DNA from: Pogonophryne albipinna
Lineage: Eukaryota > Chordata > Actinopteri > Perciformes > Artedidraconidae
Direction: 5' to 3'
Assembly: GCA_028583405.1 (NCBI GenBank)
Contig: JAPTMU010000048.1
Coordinates: 710,383-774,382, forward strand
DNA length: 64,000 nt
A program made the position numbers and the translations under genes. This document shows positions 47,301-59,300 of this stretch, one piece after another. The number at the start of each line of letters is the position of its first letter. Position 1 is the first letter of the stretch. The notes below the pieces were generated by a model. The model worked only from the letters and a program-made list of their open reading frames with translations, was not told where the DNA came from and did not search any database.

Positions 47301-50300
47301 ACTTTAGAGCAGGCACCGTGGGAATTGTAGTCTTTTATACTCTGGTTGACTACAGATGTCACAATTAGGTGGCCTTTCTTATAAAACTAAATACTGGCTC
47401 TAACAATCATGTGCGATAGCTTTTTTTACTGATACCAAAAATGCCGATATTGTTGTTTATCTCTGTCTCTCCTTCTACAAAAACTCAAAACGTTGTCTTC
47501 TCAGGAGGTTCGTCTGATCGACTACGAGAAGATGGTCGATGCCAACGGTTTCCGGATCGTAGCGTTCGGTCAGTGGGCCGGCGTGGCAGGTATGAATATA
47601 TTTAATTTCCTATATTGATTTCTTGTTGTGAAAGAGTTTTGGCAGAAGCAGCTGTTGTTGAAACTAACGCTGTAGATACAATCAGTACCTGAATATGTTG
47701 AACCAGCTGAGACATGTTCTCTGTTTTAAGATTTCTACTGGAATCCACTTAAATTATTCAGACATTAATCGACATGATGACTAACTGCTGAATCAAAAAC
47801 ACCTTTTTCTTCTTCTTGCTCAGCTTTGACATGTTAAGAATACAAGTTAAAAACAAATTCAAGTAGAACAAAAATGCTACATTTCCAGCCACGCATTCTT
47901 GTATCTTGATATTCACTTTGAGTTGGGAAACATTGTAAATACAGCTGAACACAGTGTGGTGAAAAAGCAACTGGATCATATTGAGAGGTGATCTCTCCTA
48001 GTTGTGATTATTGCAGTTTTGTTAGACCTCATTATCACACGCAGTGGGTTGAGGCGTGTGGCGCAGTGGGTTGTCCGTTGGTGTTCGGATCAGGGGGTCA
48101 CAGGTTCAAACCCCACTGCAGTCAGCATGTCGTTGTGTCCCTGAGACACTTCACCCCAAATTGCTCCTGTGGGGATTGTCCACAGTATTGAGTATGTAAG
48201 TCGCTTTGGATAAAAGCGACTAACAAGTATCATGTCATGTAAAAGACACTCTTAACGAGGCCATTTGTGGACAAGAAAACAGAAAGCAATTCAAAGGCTT
48301 TATTGTCACATGCACAATAGCTTGTGTGGTTGTTGGCCATACAAACCTTACAATGCAACACAAAAAAACACATCAAATGGTGCAGTAGACAAAGCTTATA
48401 GTACAAGAAAGATGCAGGAATAAGAGAAATATAAACATAGGAGTTTAAAAATAATAAAAAAAACTCATCTAATTGATGTATTAATAACTCACCCCGTGTT
48501 ACTCTGGAAGACACTTTGTATTTCTCACATGCCTCAAAGGTGTGAAAAACCTTGATACATTGAAGTAAACGGAGACTGTTTTGTATTTGATATTGAGTTT
48601 TTTTGTCACCGTGGAGGCATGCAAGTAAAACACAAGTTTCAAGGTCATGCAGGGTGGTTCACTCCACTAAAGAATATTGTTTTTGTGAGTGAAGTATTCC
48701 TCAAACGAGTCAAACATAGGCATGCTGCAAGAAATGGAATTATGGTTAATTTATATTTCCATACATCCAGGGAATATGTTCCTAAATGAAGGTCAAAGTG
48801 GGTAGTATTTAATCAGTATGAATCTGTGTTTCCTTGTAGGAATGATAAACATTTTGCACGGTTTGGGGCTTCGTTTCCTGGCTCTCGGGCACCACACTCC
48901 CTTCCTGGTAAGAAAACAGTCATCAGGGACTTAAAGGTCACCTATTGTGCAAAATCCTCTTCTCCATGTCTCTTCTACATCAACATGTGTCCCCTCTTCT
49001 CCATGTCTCTTCTACATCAACATGTGTCCCCTCTTCTCCATGTCTCTTCTACATCAACATGTGTCCCCTCTTCTCCATGTCTCTTCTACATCAACATGTG
49101 TCCCCTCTTCTTCATGTCTCTTCTACATCAACATGTGTCCCCTCTTCTTCATGTCTCTTCTACATCAACATGTGTCCCCTCTTCTCCATGTCTCTTCTAC
49201 ATCAACATGTGTCCCCTCTTCTCCATGTCTCTTCTACATCAACATGTGTCCCCTCTTCTCCATGTCTCTTCTACATCAACATGTGTCCCCTCTTCTTCAT
49301 GTCTCTTCTACATCAACATGTGTCCCCTCTTCTTCATATCTCTTCTACATCAACATGTGTCCCCTCTTCTTCACGTCTCTTCTACATCAACATGTGTCCC
49401 CTCTTCTTCACGTCTCTTCTACATCAACATGTGTCCCCTCTTCTTCATGTCTCTTCTACATCAACATGTGTCCCCTCTTCTTCACGTCTCTTCTACATCA
49501 ACAGGTGTCCCCTCTTCTTCATGTCTCTTCTACATCAACATGTGTCCCCTCTGTGTAAAGAGACTCTGAAAGATTCAGGAACAAAGATTCTCTCTCTTTT
49601 TGATCCATTTCTATAAAAACCTGTCTGAAAATGAGCTGATCAGATTTTGGCCACTTTATGATGTCATAACGATGTTTTGTCTTGAGTAACCATTAGCCAA
49701 TCAGCAACCAAGGTAACCCCCCCCCCCCCCCCTTATCACCTGAATCTCCTCCTAGAGCACCATTGAGTTCTTTGTAACCAAATGTCTCTCAGAGGGGCGT
49801 GGGGAGGGGCTCCTTATTTTCATCTAAAGTAACAGACAGAGAATCAGCACTTTGGAAACAGGGCTGAAACAGAGGGGATTATGGGTAATGCTGCAATGAT
49901 CTGTTTGGTGTTTCAGCCAATCAGAGACAGGCTGTGTATATATCTGAGACCTGTGATATATTGATGAGAAACAGTATAATAGGGGACCTTTTAAAATCAC
50001 CTCCCGTCTCTGTTCTCCTTCCACAGCACATCGGCATGGCTCATAACTACAGGAGCGTCAGCCAGGCCATTCAGGCAGTGAGGGATTGTGGGTATGAGAT
50101 CTCCATGGGGCTCATGCCCAAATCCATCGGGCCCGTCACGTTTTGTTTCACTGGAACCGGAAACGTCTCTAGGGTACAGCAAGGTTTAACTTAACACACA
50201 CAAAAAAACAATTGAAAAAAGTACAACAGTCAAAAGAATAAGATTTTTTTTTTGTTTGTTTTGACAAACGGAATTATTGCCATTTTAGTTTTTGTTTCCA

Positions 50301-53300
50301 GTCAAAGACTATACACACATGTTTAACCCCCCCCAACAATATAAGAAATACTATGACATGTTTAAAAAGGGAAAACATAAAGAAATCTGTAAGATATGTA
50401 CAAAATCTTTTAATTAATGTGAAATTATCAAAAAGTCTTAACAATAAATTGCAAAGCTTGTTTACAAGAGGCTTAATACTATCCAATCATATTTAGCATT
50501 TTGTTTAAGTATTAATTCGACATGGTCCCAACTCGTTCCTTTTCCAAAAATGTAGGAATTTCTGCCATATTTTATAGAAGATTTCACAATTTTCTTTTAT
50601 AGCAGAGCTTAATTTCTCTAAGGCCAGACAATGAGAGAGGTTTTTAGCCACTGAATAATCAAGAGCAATCAAGAGTTTTTTCCAGAATACAGATATTCTA
50701 TGTTTTGCTTAAATGAGAGAAATAACAATTAGTTTTTTCTTGGTGTTTTTAAGTCTTGGAATCACCAAGAAAACAGAGTTCTTGGTTCTTTGCTTTCCAA
50801 AAGTCTTTGATAATTGGGCAGTCCCAACGGTATCCGTGAGATATTTGATTTGATATCCTCATCTCTTTCTTTTAGGGAGCCCAGGACATCCTTAACGAGC
50901 TTCCTGTTGAATACGTTGAGCCTCACGAGTTGAAGGACGTCTCGGAAGTTGGAGGTAAGACGTTCCTGCGCTTCTCTTTGTCGTAAGGCTGGTAAAACGT
51001 AAGCAGAGGAAGTCTCAGGACTGAATAGTGTCTCCTTTGATGATTTAGCGTAACTTAAACTGACGGTGTTTACCTCCTTTCCGTCTTCTTCTGCTGTTCC
51101 CTTTAGTGTTTACTTCCTGTCTGTCTTCTTCTGCTGTTCCCTTTAGTGTTTACTTCCTGTCTGTCTTCATCCGCTGTTCCCTTTAGTGTTTACTTCCTGT
51201 CTGTCTTCTTCTGCTGTTCCCTTTAGTCTTTACTTCCTGTCTGTCTTCCTCCGCTGTTCCCTTTAGTGTTTACTTCCTGTCTGTCTTCCTCTGCTGTTCC
51301 CTTTAGTGTTTACTTCCTGTCTGTCTTCCTCTGCTGTTCCCTTTAGTGTTGACTGGAGACAGTTTAGCCATCGTGAATCCGAAGTTTTTCCACAAATATA
51401 AAAATGAATATTCCCAAAGTTTTCCACAGTATTTTTTCCCTCAGCTAAAAGCCAATGTATTTACTCAAACCGATATATTCCTGCACTTCAACTTTATCTG
51501 CATATTGAAGTATGAATGCTTGTTGTTTGTATGTTGTCTCCTCCTGAATGTTGTACATGTCTTTTTTTCTTTTTTTTTATCGCACTAAAAAAGGAGTAGC
51601 TCTACTCATCTCATTGTACCTGTATAATGAAAATAAAGGATTCTATTCAATGGGATTTTCCCCCTTGTTTTCCGGTCAGAAATGTCCCGAGTGTACGCCA
51701 CCGTGCTGAGTCGTCATCACCACCTGATAAGGAAGAGCGACGGCTTCTACGACCCCATGGAGTACGAGGACCACCCGGAGCTTTACACCTCGCACTTCAG
51801 GACCAGCGTAAGTCTCCCCCTTAAACAGAGGTGGGAAGTAGTGGAGTACAAATACTTCGTTACTGTACTTAAGTACATTTTTCTGGTATCAGTACTTTAC
51901 TCCACTACTTATTAGGGGTGTAACGGTTCACAGAAGTCACGGTTCGGTTCGTACCTCGGTTTGGAGGTCACGGTTCGGTACAACAAGAAAAAGCAAAAAA
52001 AAGTCCCAAATGCATAATTCCAGGTTTGTTGTTATTTATGTTTGAACAGTAGTGCAAGTTTCAGTTAAAAACAAACCATACACAGTACACTCAGATGGCC
52101 ATATTATCTATAATGGCTGATGTCAAACAAAAAGGTTTCATCAAGCTGTAAAACTAAAAAGAATGTCTTGAAAATATGACATCATAAATAATAAGAAAGT
52201 GTTTCAAGAGCGCAAAGTCGTTGAAAAACATATGCCAAAAGCTTCCGTTATTTATTTTGGTCTCTCGGCTCTCATGTCTCTTGGCTTCTTAAAAACAGCG
52301 GGGATAAGCTGTTGAACTGCTGTTGTCTTTTGCCGGGCTCCGGCAAATCTGGGTGATGCCTTCTGATATGATTTAGCATGTTTGGCGTGTGTTAGCATTA
52401 GCATACCGCACCACTGTAGAACAACGCAGACACACCGTCCTCGTCCGATCCACCACTCGCACACTTAATCGTTATTGTAGTCCACAGGGAACCCGAAATG
52501 TTCCCACACAGCTGATTTAAAAGAAGCAGGTGGGTTCTAGCTCCTGTGTGTTATCTGAAATCGTCATACTAACTTTTCTTCTTCTTGTATTTTGTTTGTT
52601 GTTGTGTTTTCTTCTTGTTCTTCATTTGTTGTTTAAGGGCGGCTGGCAAACAGCTTTTAGGCGCAATACCACCCCCTGGATTATATATAGTGTAATGGAT
52701 ACTGCCCTGAATGAGACTTTTTTTCCCACTCGTAAAAAAAAGGCGTATTCGTCGTGTGACTGTGTGCCGAACCGTGACAAATACCTGTACTTTCTACTTC
52801 TTACACTTTGAACCCAAATACCTGTACTTTCTACTTCTTACACTTTGAACCCAAATACCTGTACTTTCTACTTCTTACATTTTGAACAGAAATACTTGTA
52901 CTTTCTACTTCTTAGGCAAGTTTATTTAGTTTATTTATATAGCACTTTTCAACACAAGGCAATTCAAAGTGCTTTACAAAAAATGAAAAACATTAAGAAA
53001 ATGGCATTTAAAATCAGTCATTAAAAAGAAAAGCTAATAAAATAAACATTAAAAGAAAAAAATACATGGATAAAAGTTACAGTGCAGTCTAAGATATAAA
53101 TAGCTCAATTAAAAGCAGTGACAAAAAGAAAAGTCTTCAGCCTGGATTTAAAAGTAGTCAGAGTTGCAGCGGACCTGCAGGTTTCTGGGAGTTTGTTCCA
53201 GATATTTGGAGCATAATAACTGAACGCTGCTTCTCCATGTTTAGTTCTGACTCTGGGGACAGAAAGCTGACCAGTCCCTGAAGACCTGAGAGATCTGGAT

Positions 53301-56300
53301 GGTTCATCATTTAGCAGGAGGTCAGAAATGTGTTTTGGGCCTAAACCATTCAAAGCTTTATAAACCAGCAGCAGTATTTTGAAATCTATTCTTTGACACG
53401 CAGGAAGCCAGTGTAAAGACTTCAGAACAGGAGTGATGTGATCCACTTTCTTAGTGTTAGTGAGGACTCGAGCAGCGGCGTTCTGAATCAGCTGCAGCTT
53501 TCTAATAGATTTTTTTGTGAGACCTGTGAAGAAGTCCAGTCTACTGAAGATAAAAGCATGGACAAGTTTTTCCAAATCCTGCTGTGACATTAGTCTTTTA
53601 ATCCTAGATATGTTCTTTAGGTGATAGTAGGCTGATTTAGTAACTGTTTGAATGTGACTGTTGAAACTCAGGTCAGAGTCCATGACTACACCTAGATTTC
53701 TGGCTTTATCTGTTGTTTTGAACATTGCAGACTGAAGCTCAGCGCTAACTTTTATACGTTCTGCCTTGGCTCCAAAAACCATTACCTCAGTTTTATCTTT
53801 GTTTAATTGGAGAAAGTTCTGACACATCCAGTCGTTGATTTGTTCAATGCACTTACTCAGTGTTTGAATTGGAGCATAGTCTCCTGGTGAAATGGTTGTG
53901 TAAATGTGTGTGTCATCTGCATAGCTATGGTAACTTATTTTGTTGTTCTTCATTATCTGAGCCAGTGGTAGCATGTAGACGTTAAAGAGAAGAGGCCCCA
54001 AGATGGAGCCTTGAGGTACCCCACATGTCATATTTGTCAACTCAGATGTGTATTTACCTATAGAAACAAAGTTGTTTCTGTCCTTTAGGTAGGATTCAAA
54101 CCAATTTAGAACTGTTTCCGAAAGTCCCACCCAGTTTTCCAGTCGGTCTAATAATATGTTGTGGTCAACAGTGTCAAACGCAGCACTGAGATCTAATAAT
54201 ACTAACACTGAAGTTCTGCCACTGTCTGTGTTTAAGTGGATGTCATTGAAGACCTTTACAAGAGCAGTCTCAGTGCTATGGTTTGGACGAAAGCCTGACT
54301 GGAACACATCGAAACAACTATTTAAATGCAAGAAATTACTCAACTGTTGAAAAACAACTTTTTCAATGATTTTACCTAGAAATGGCAGGTTTGATATGGG
54401 CCTGTAATTTTCATTACTGAAGCATCTAAATTATTCTTTTTTAAGAGCGGTTTAATGACTGCAGTTTTCAGGGCCTGTGGAAAAATACCTGAGTGAAGAG
54501 ATTTGTTTACTATATGAAGTAGATCTGAGGCCATGCAAGGAAAAACATCTTTGAAAAATCCTGTTGGAATAATATCAAGGCAGCAGGAGGAGGATTTCAG
54601 AAGTTGAATAATGTCCTCTAGGTTTTTATCATTAATCTGATGGAATTGTGTCATGGTGTTTGAATTGATGTTAAGTGGACACAGAGACAACACATTTGCT
54701 GTTCCTGATGCAGAGGCACTGACTGCTTGTCTGATTTTTGTCCGTGAAGAAGGAGGCAAAATCATTGCACGCCCTGGTGGATAGAAATTCAGAGGCTACT
54801 GACACTGGGGGGTTAGTTAGTTAGTCTGTCGATGGTGGCAAACAAGGCACGTGCGTTGTTTTTGTTTTTGGTAATGATGTCAGAGAAGAACGATTGTCGT
54901 GCGTTTTTCAATTCCAAATTATAAAGGCCAAGTCTCTCTTTATAGATTTCAAAGTGAACCTGGAGATTTGTTTTTCGCCACCTGCGTTCAGCTTTTCGAC
55001 ATTCTCTTTTTTCTGTTCTCACGGTCATGGCCTTTCTCCATTGAGATATTTTCTTGCCAGACACTTCCTTTACCTTAGTTGGAGCAATGGCATCTATAAT
55101 TTTTTTTATTTTTGAATTAAAATGATCTACTAGCTCATTTACTGAAATGTTAGCAGGGGCAAGTGTGGAAGAAAAATTCTGAGTAAACATTTCCCTAGTG
55201 TTTTCAGTTAAATATCGCTTTGTGGTTATCTCTTTTTGAACATTTTTGTGAACAGAAATAGAGCTCTCAAAGAAAACACAGGAATGGTCAGAGAGTGCAA
55301 CATCAGTCACCATAACCTTTGAGATATTCAGACCCTTTGAGATAATTAAGTCCAGACTGTGCCCCTTATTGTGCGTGGGCTCCGTCACATGCTGAGTCAG
55401 TCCATAGCTATCAAGAACACAAAACAGTTCTTTAGCCCCTCTGTCCTGGGGGTTAGTCAACATGGATGTTATAATCACCAACAATGACTAGACGGTCAAA
55501 GTCAATACACACTATAGACAGCAGTTCGGTAAAATCATCAAAAAAGCTTACACAGTATTTGGGTGGTCTATAGATATTTAGGAACAGAGCTCGAGAGGAG
55601 CATTTCAGCTGAAGGGCCACATATTCAAAAGAAGCAAAGTTCCCATACGATGTCTTCCTGCATTGAATGGAATCATTGTACAAAATAGCAACTCCACCCC
55701 CTTTCTTATGCATTCTTTCCTGACTCATAAAACTAAAGTTGGGAGGTGTTGATTCGATAAGAACAGCTGCACTGTTATTTTGTTAAATCCAAGTTTCCGT
55801 TAAAAACATAAAATCGAGATTGTGCTCAGTGATAAAATCCATCCATCCATCTTCTTCCGCTTATCTGTGGTCAGGTCGGGAGTGATAAAATCATTGATTA
55901 AAAATGTTTTTCCTGCAAAAGACCTGACATTTAATAAAGCTAGTTTAAGTTTGTTAAACACACTATCAGTCAGGTTTTTTGTAACAAGCTGTGGCTGACA
56001 TGGAATCACTGCTAAATTTGATAAACTCACACAAACGTTTGAGCGATTCCTGTTTCTAAGCTGATTCACCGCTCTTAATCTATTACCTATCAACACAGAT
56101 ATCGGCAAAGCTACAGGCAGGCAGGGCCCCGGCATGTCCTGGAAAGAGTTGAGAGTGCCATACGCCCTTGAGCCTGGACCCAGCAAATATCAGTTTGCAG
56201 CGTTTTGTACACACACATCCCTATCAGGCTTTGAAGGGGAGGGAGGACCCACCACCCTGCTCCTCCCATCATAGGAGGGCAGGGTGAGGGCTACACTGTA

Positions 56301-59300
56301 GAAAGGGGGGTTTGGAAATCTGCTTCCATCTTCCTTGTATTGTTTTGGTTTGGATGAATGTGGTAGGCATGGTGATGAAGCCGGGGGAGATGGTGCGCGT
56401 CTCTGCTTCGGTGATTTTGGTGGGCGTCGTTGAGGGGCGGGGGTAAAGGACATGCTGCCAACCCTGCGTTTCGCCTTCATGCGGTCATCGAACTCCAGGG
56501 GGGTGGGCGAGGGTGAAAGGGTGAGCGGAGAGTAGAGAGAGCTGGGGGATGAATGAAGAGTATTCTCAAAGGCGTTGACAGGGGGGGTTGACGGGCAGTG
56601 GAGACTCCTCCATTTGTCTCATAGGTCTCCCATAATCAGAACATTCCTCAGGCGGGTGCAGTGATACTTCTTCAGGGTTTTCTGCGTGATGTGTTGTGTC
56701 TTTCTCCTGTTTTGATTCCTCTTGTCCTTGGCAGAGGGAACAGATTGATGACGCAGGCAGTTGAATACGTTAGAGATAAACAATTTCACTCCTGACTTGT
56801 TCAGGCAAACTCCATTTGCCTTAAAAAGATGTCTGCGATCCCAGAAAAAGTTAAAATTGTCAATAAAATGGACAGAATGGTCAGTGCAGTTGAAAGCCAG
56901 GTGTTCAGTGCAAACAATCTGCTGAATCACTCCACTCCTCTTCTGACTGGCGGTAGAGGGCCACTGATGAACACCTCCGCATTTAGAGAGCTGACAGTTT
57001 CCAACAAACATTTAAAGTCTTCTTTCAGCATTTCTGACTGTTGTTTCACAACATCATTTGTTGTGCAGTACCACATTCTTCACAGTCGGATGTTCAGCCC
57101 CAATATGCAGGATCTTCTCAGCCAAGTCAGAGACCATATCCTTGGGGAAACCGAGTACTTTGGTGTTGTTCTTACTGCACAGACCTTTTACATCTCTTAC
57201 AGCAGAGTCACCCACAATCAGAGTTTCAGGCCCAGTCGTTAGCTTTCCCTCTAGCCTTTTACTTTTGGAGTAGCTATTGGTCCTTACCCTGCTGTGTGAA
57301 GAGGACAGGTTATCCAGGTCATCAGAAAGTGATCTCCGGTTCTCGGTCAGCGGAGCGTATCTGTTCTGGATTGGCACACTTGGTGGTTTAGGAGGATTGT
57401 TTGTAATTCTCCCTTTAGCAGCTGTCCACTGCTGTTTCCTAGGCCAGCCGGTCGCATCACAGATTTCAGAGCGCTGGGCTCTGCCTGTTATTCGTCCTCC
57501 CAAATCCCATGGAAATGATTTACTCTTCGGCCTTGCACCCAGAGAGTTCGAGGGAGGACTACCACTTGTAGATTTATTACCCAGTACACAGCCCTCCTGT
57601 TCCTTGGAATCCTTGTAGCTGCTAACTAGCTGTGAGTTAGCATACCTTTTTCCATTATTTTGCAACACTGGTAAAGTGGTGTCATTCCCACGACATAGTC
57701 CATTCACTTCCACGTTAACTTCCAACTGTTGCATTTTCATTTCCAACACAGCCATCTTCTGTAGAAGTTTGTGGAAGTCATCTGTAGAGAACGGAGGCAT
57801 TTTGCTACCAACTAGCTTAAGCTAAATAGCATGCAGTAGCCTACCAGACTTTAGCTGTTGCTAGGCCACGCTACTGTAAGACTGAGGTCGTCGTAAAAAT
57901 GTTGAAATATGGCTGAAACCCTCCGTCTATTTACGAAGATTAACTGTCCCAGTGATAAGTTAATATCCAGGAGCCGCTGCTCGAAGTTTTCAGAGAATAA
58001 GAATAGGAAAATCAGCATAAAAAGTAAGCAGAGGCAAGAGCAAGCAGAAAAGCTTCTACACTGTAAGAAAGATAAGCAAGAGAGAGTATTTGTGTTCTTA
58101 CATGTTGAACACAAATACCTGTACTTTCTACTTCTTACATGTTGAACCCAAATACCTGTACTTTCTACTTCTTACATGTTGAACACAAATACCTGTACTT
58201 TCTACTTCTTACATGTTGAACTCAAATACCTGTACTTTCTACTTCTCACATTTTCTAAACCGCTGGTTCCTTTAGTTTGAATGTGTGTTTGGTGGCGTGA
58301 TCATTATTCTTTAGAGTCATTGCGTGCTTATTGATTTGAACACGATCCGTGTATCCATCATTTCCTGGTCTTCTCTAAAGAAGAGGGACCAATGGAAACG
58401 TTGTCATGTTGCCGTTGTTCAGCATGGAAACATTCATTAGCTAACAATGACATTATTGTTCTATTAATATAAAGGGAGGTCAGGTACTCTTTAAAACAGC
58501 TGCTAGCTATGGGTACTTTTTACTGAAGTACATTTCAACGCCTCTTTACTTTCACTTGAGTAAATAATTTAGTCAGTACTTCTACTTTTACCAGAGTATT
58601 TTTAAACACGAGTATCTGTTCTTCTACTTGAGTAAAGGATGTGTACTTTTGTCCTCTCTGCCCATGGATGTATAATAAGAACTCGTTCTTTCCTATGAGA
58701 GCTGCTCATTGGCGCATGAGGACAAAATGGCCTGAGATTTTCAAGAGCAAAACGTCACAGATTACCCATCATGCTCTCAGAGCAGAAGTACCCGTATGTA
58801 GCTCATAGAGCGCAGTAGTTTCCCCTCAAGCCCCGCCCCCGATCTCCCGCTGTTCAGTAGAATGAATGGAGAGAGAAATTCAATCTGGATTCGGCTTTTA
58901 GTGCATTTTACAACTTTAAGGACCTAATGATTTGAATAAAGGCTATACAAGTGTTCGTGCTGGGTTATTTTTGTAACTATGGCACAACAATTTCCCTCGG
59001 GATAAATAAAGTCTTATCTTATCTTAGTTTATTGAGTTAAAAAGAAAATTATCCACTGATTTACAGACGTCACTTTCCCAATGTTAGTCAATGGGAAAAA
59101 GTGTTAGTGGGCCCAGTGACGTCACGGACCGATACGGAAACTGTAGTACCGCCGTTTGGCCACTAGGAATATTTTCCTCAGAGTCCGGAGCACTTCCTGG
59201 GGTTTGGTCTCCCCCTTTCATCCCTTTAGTTACAACACCCCCCCCCCCCCCCCCCCCCCCCCCACCTGCTGCCGTCCCTCCCCCTCCTCTATTTCAATCC

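Larger units (their letters stand above)
52915..58090 (-). mobile_element. CR1/L2-like LINE, decayed
   Basis: A near full-length non-LTR retrotransposon on the minus strand, antisense to AASS. From 5' (right) to 3' (left) it has an ORF1 with an esterase-like domain, then ORF2 with endonuclease and reverse transcriptase. Its 3' end carries CTTTGAATTGCCTTGTGTTG and AGTGCTATATAAATAAAC. ORF1 with an esterase-type domain is known for CR1/L2-clade elements. It is inserted in a minisatellite whose units remain on both sides. Frameshifts and a 41-bp insertion show it is inactive. Confidence 0.85.
51826..58660 (+). mobile_element. composite MITE in AASS intron 7
   Basis: The left end (CAGAGGTGGGAAGTAGTGG, 51826) and the right end (GTACTTTTGTCCTCTCTG, to 58660) are the two ends of one common fish element type rich in AAGTAC/GTACTT words. 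Between them a hAT-like fragment (51912-52780) and a LINE (52915-58090) have been inserted. Its 37-bp minisatellite (AAATACCTGTACTTTCTACT plus TCTTACATGTTGAACCC) is split by the LINE: 52786-52916 on the left and 58095-58255 on the right. A clean target duplication was not found. Confidence 0.65.

Noticed and set aside
48040..48240. A functional tRNA gene
   Set aside because: A-box and B-box are present, but the arms do not close a cloverleaf, and the sequence continues into a SINE body and tail that recur at 59605-59760.
48826..49616. Three overlapping plus-strand frames of 200-247 codons
   Set aside because: They are the three frames of a 37-bp tandem array. Only the first ~27 codons of the 48826 frame overlap true coding sequence (AASS exon 4).
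57277..57618. 113-codon plus-strand frame
   Set aside because: Antisense shadow of LINE ORF1.
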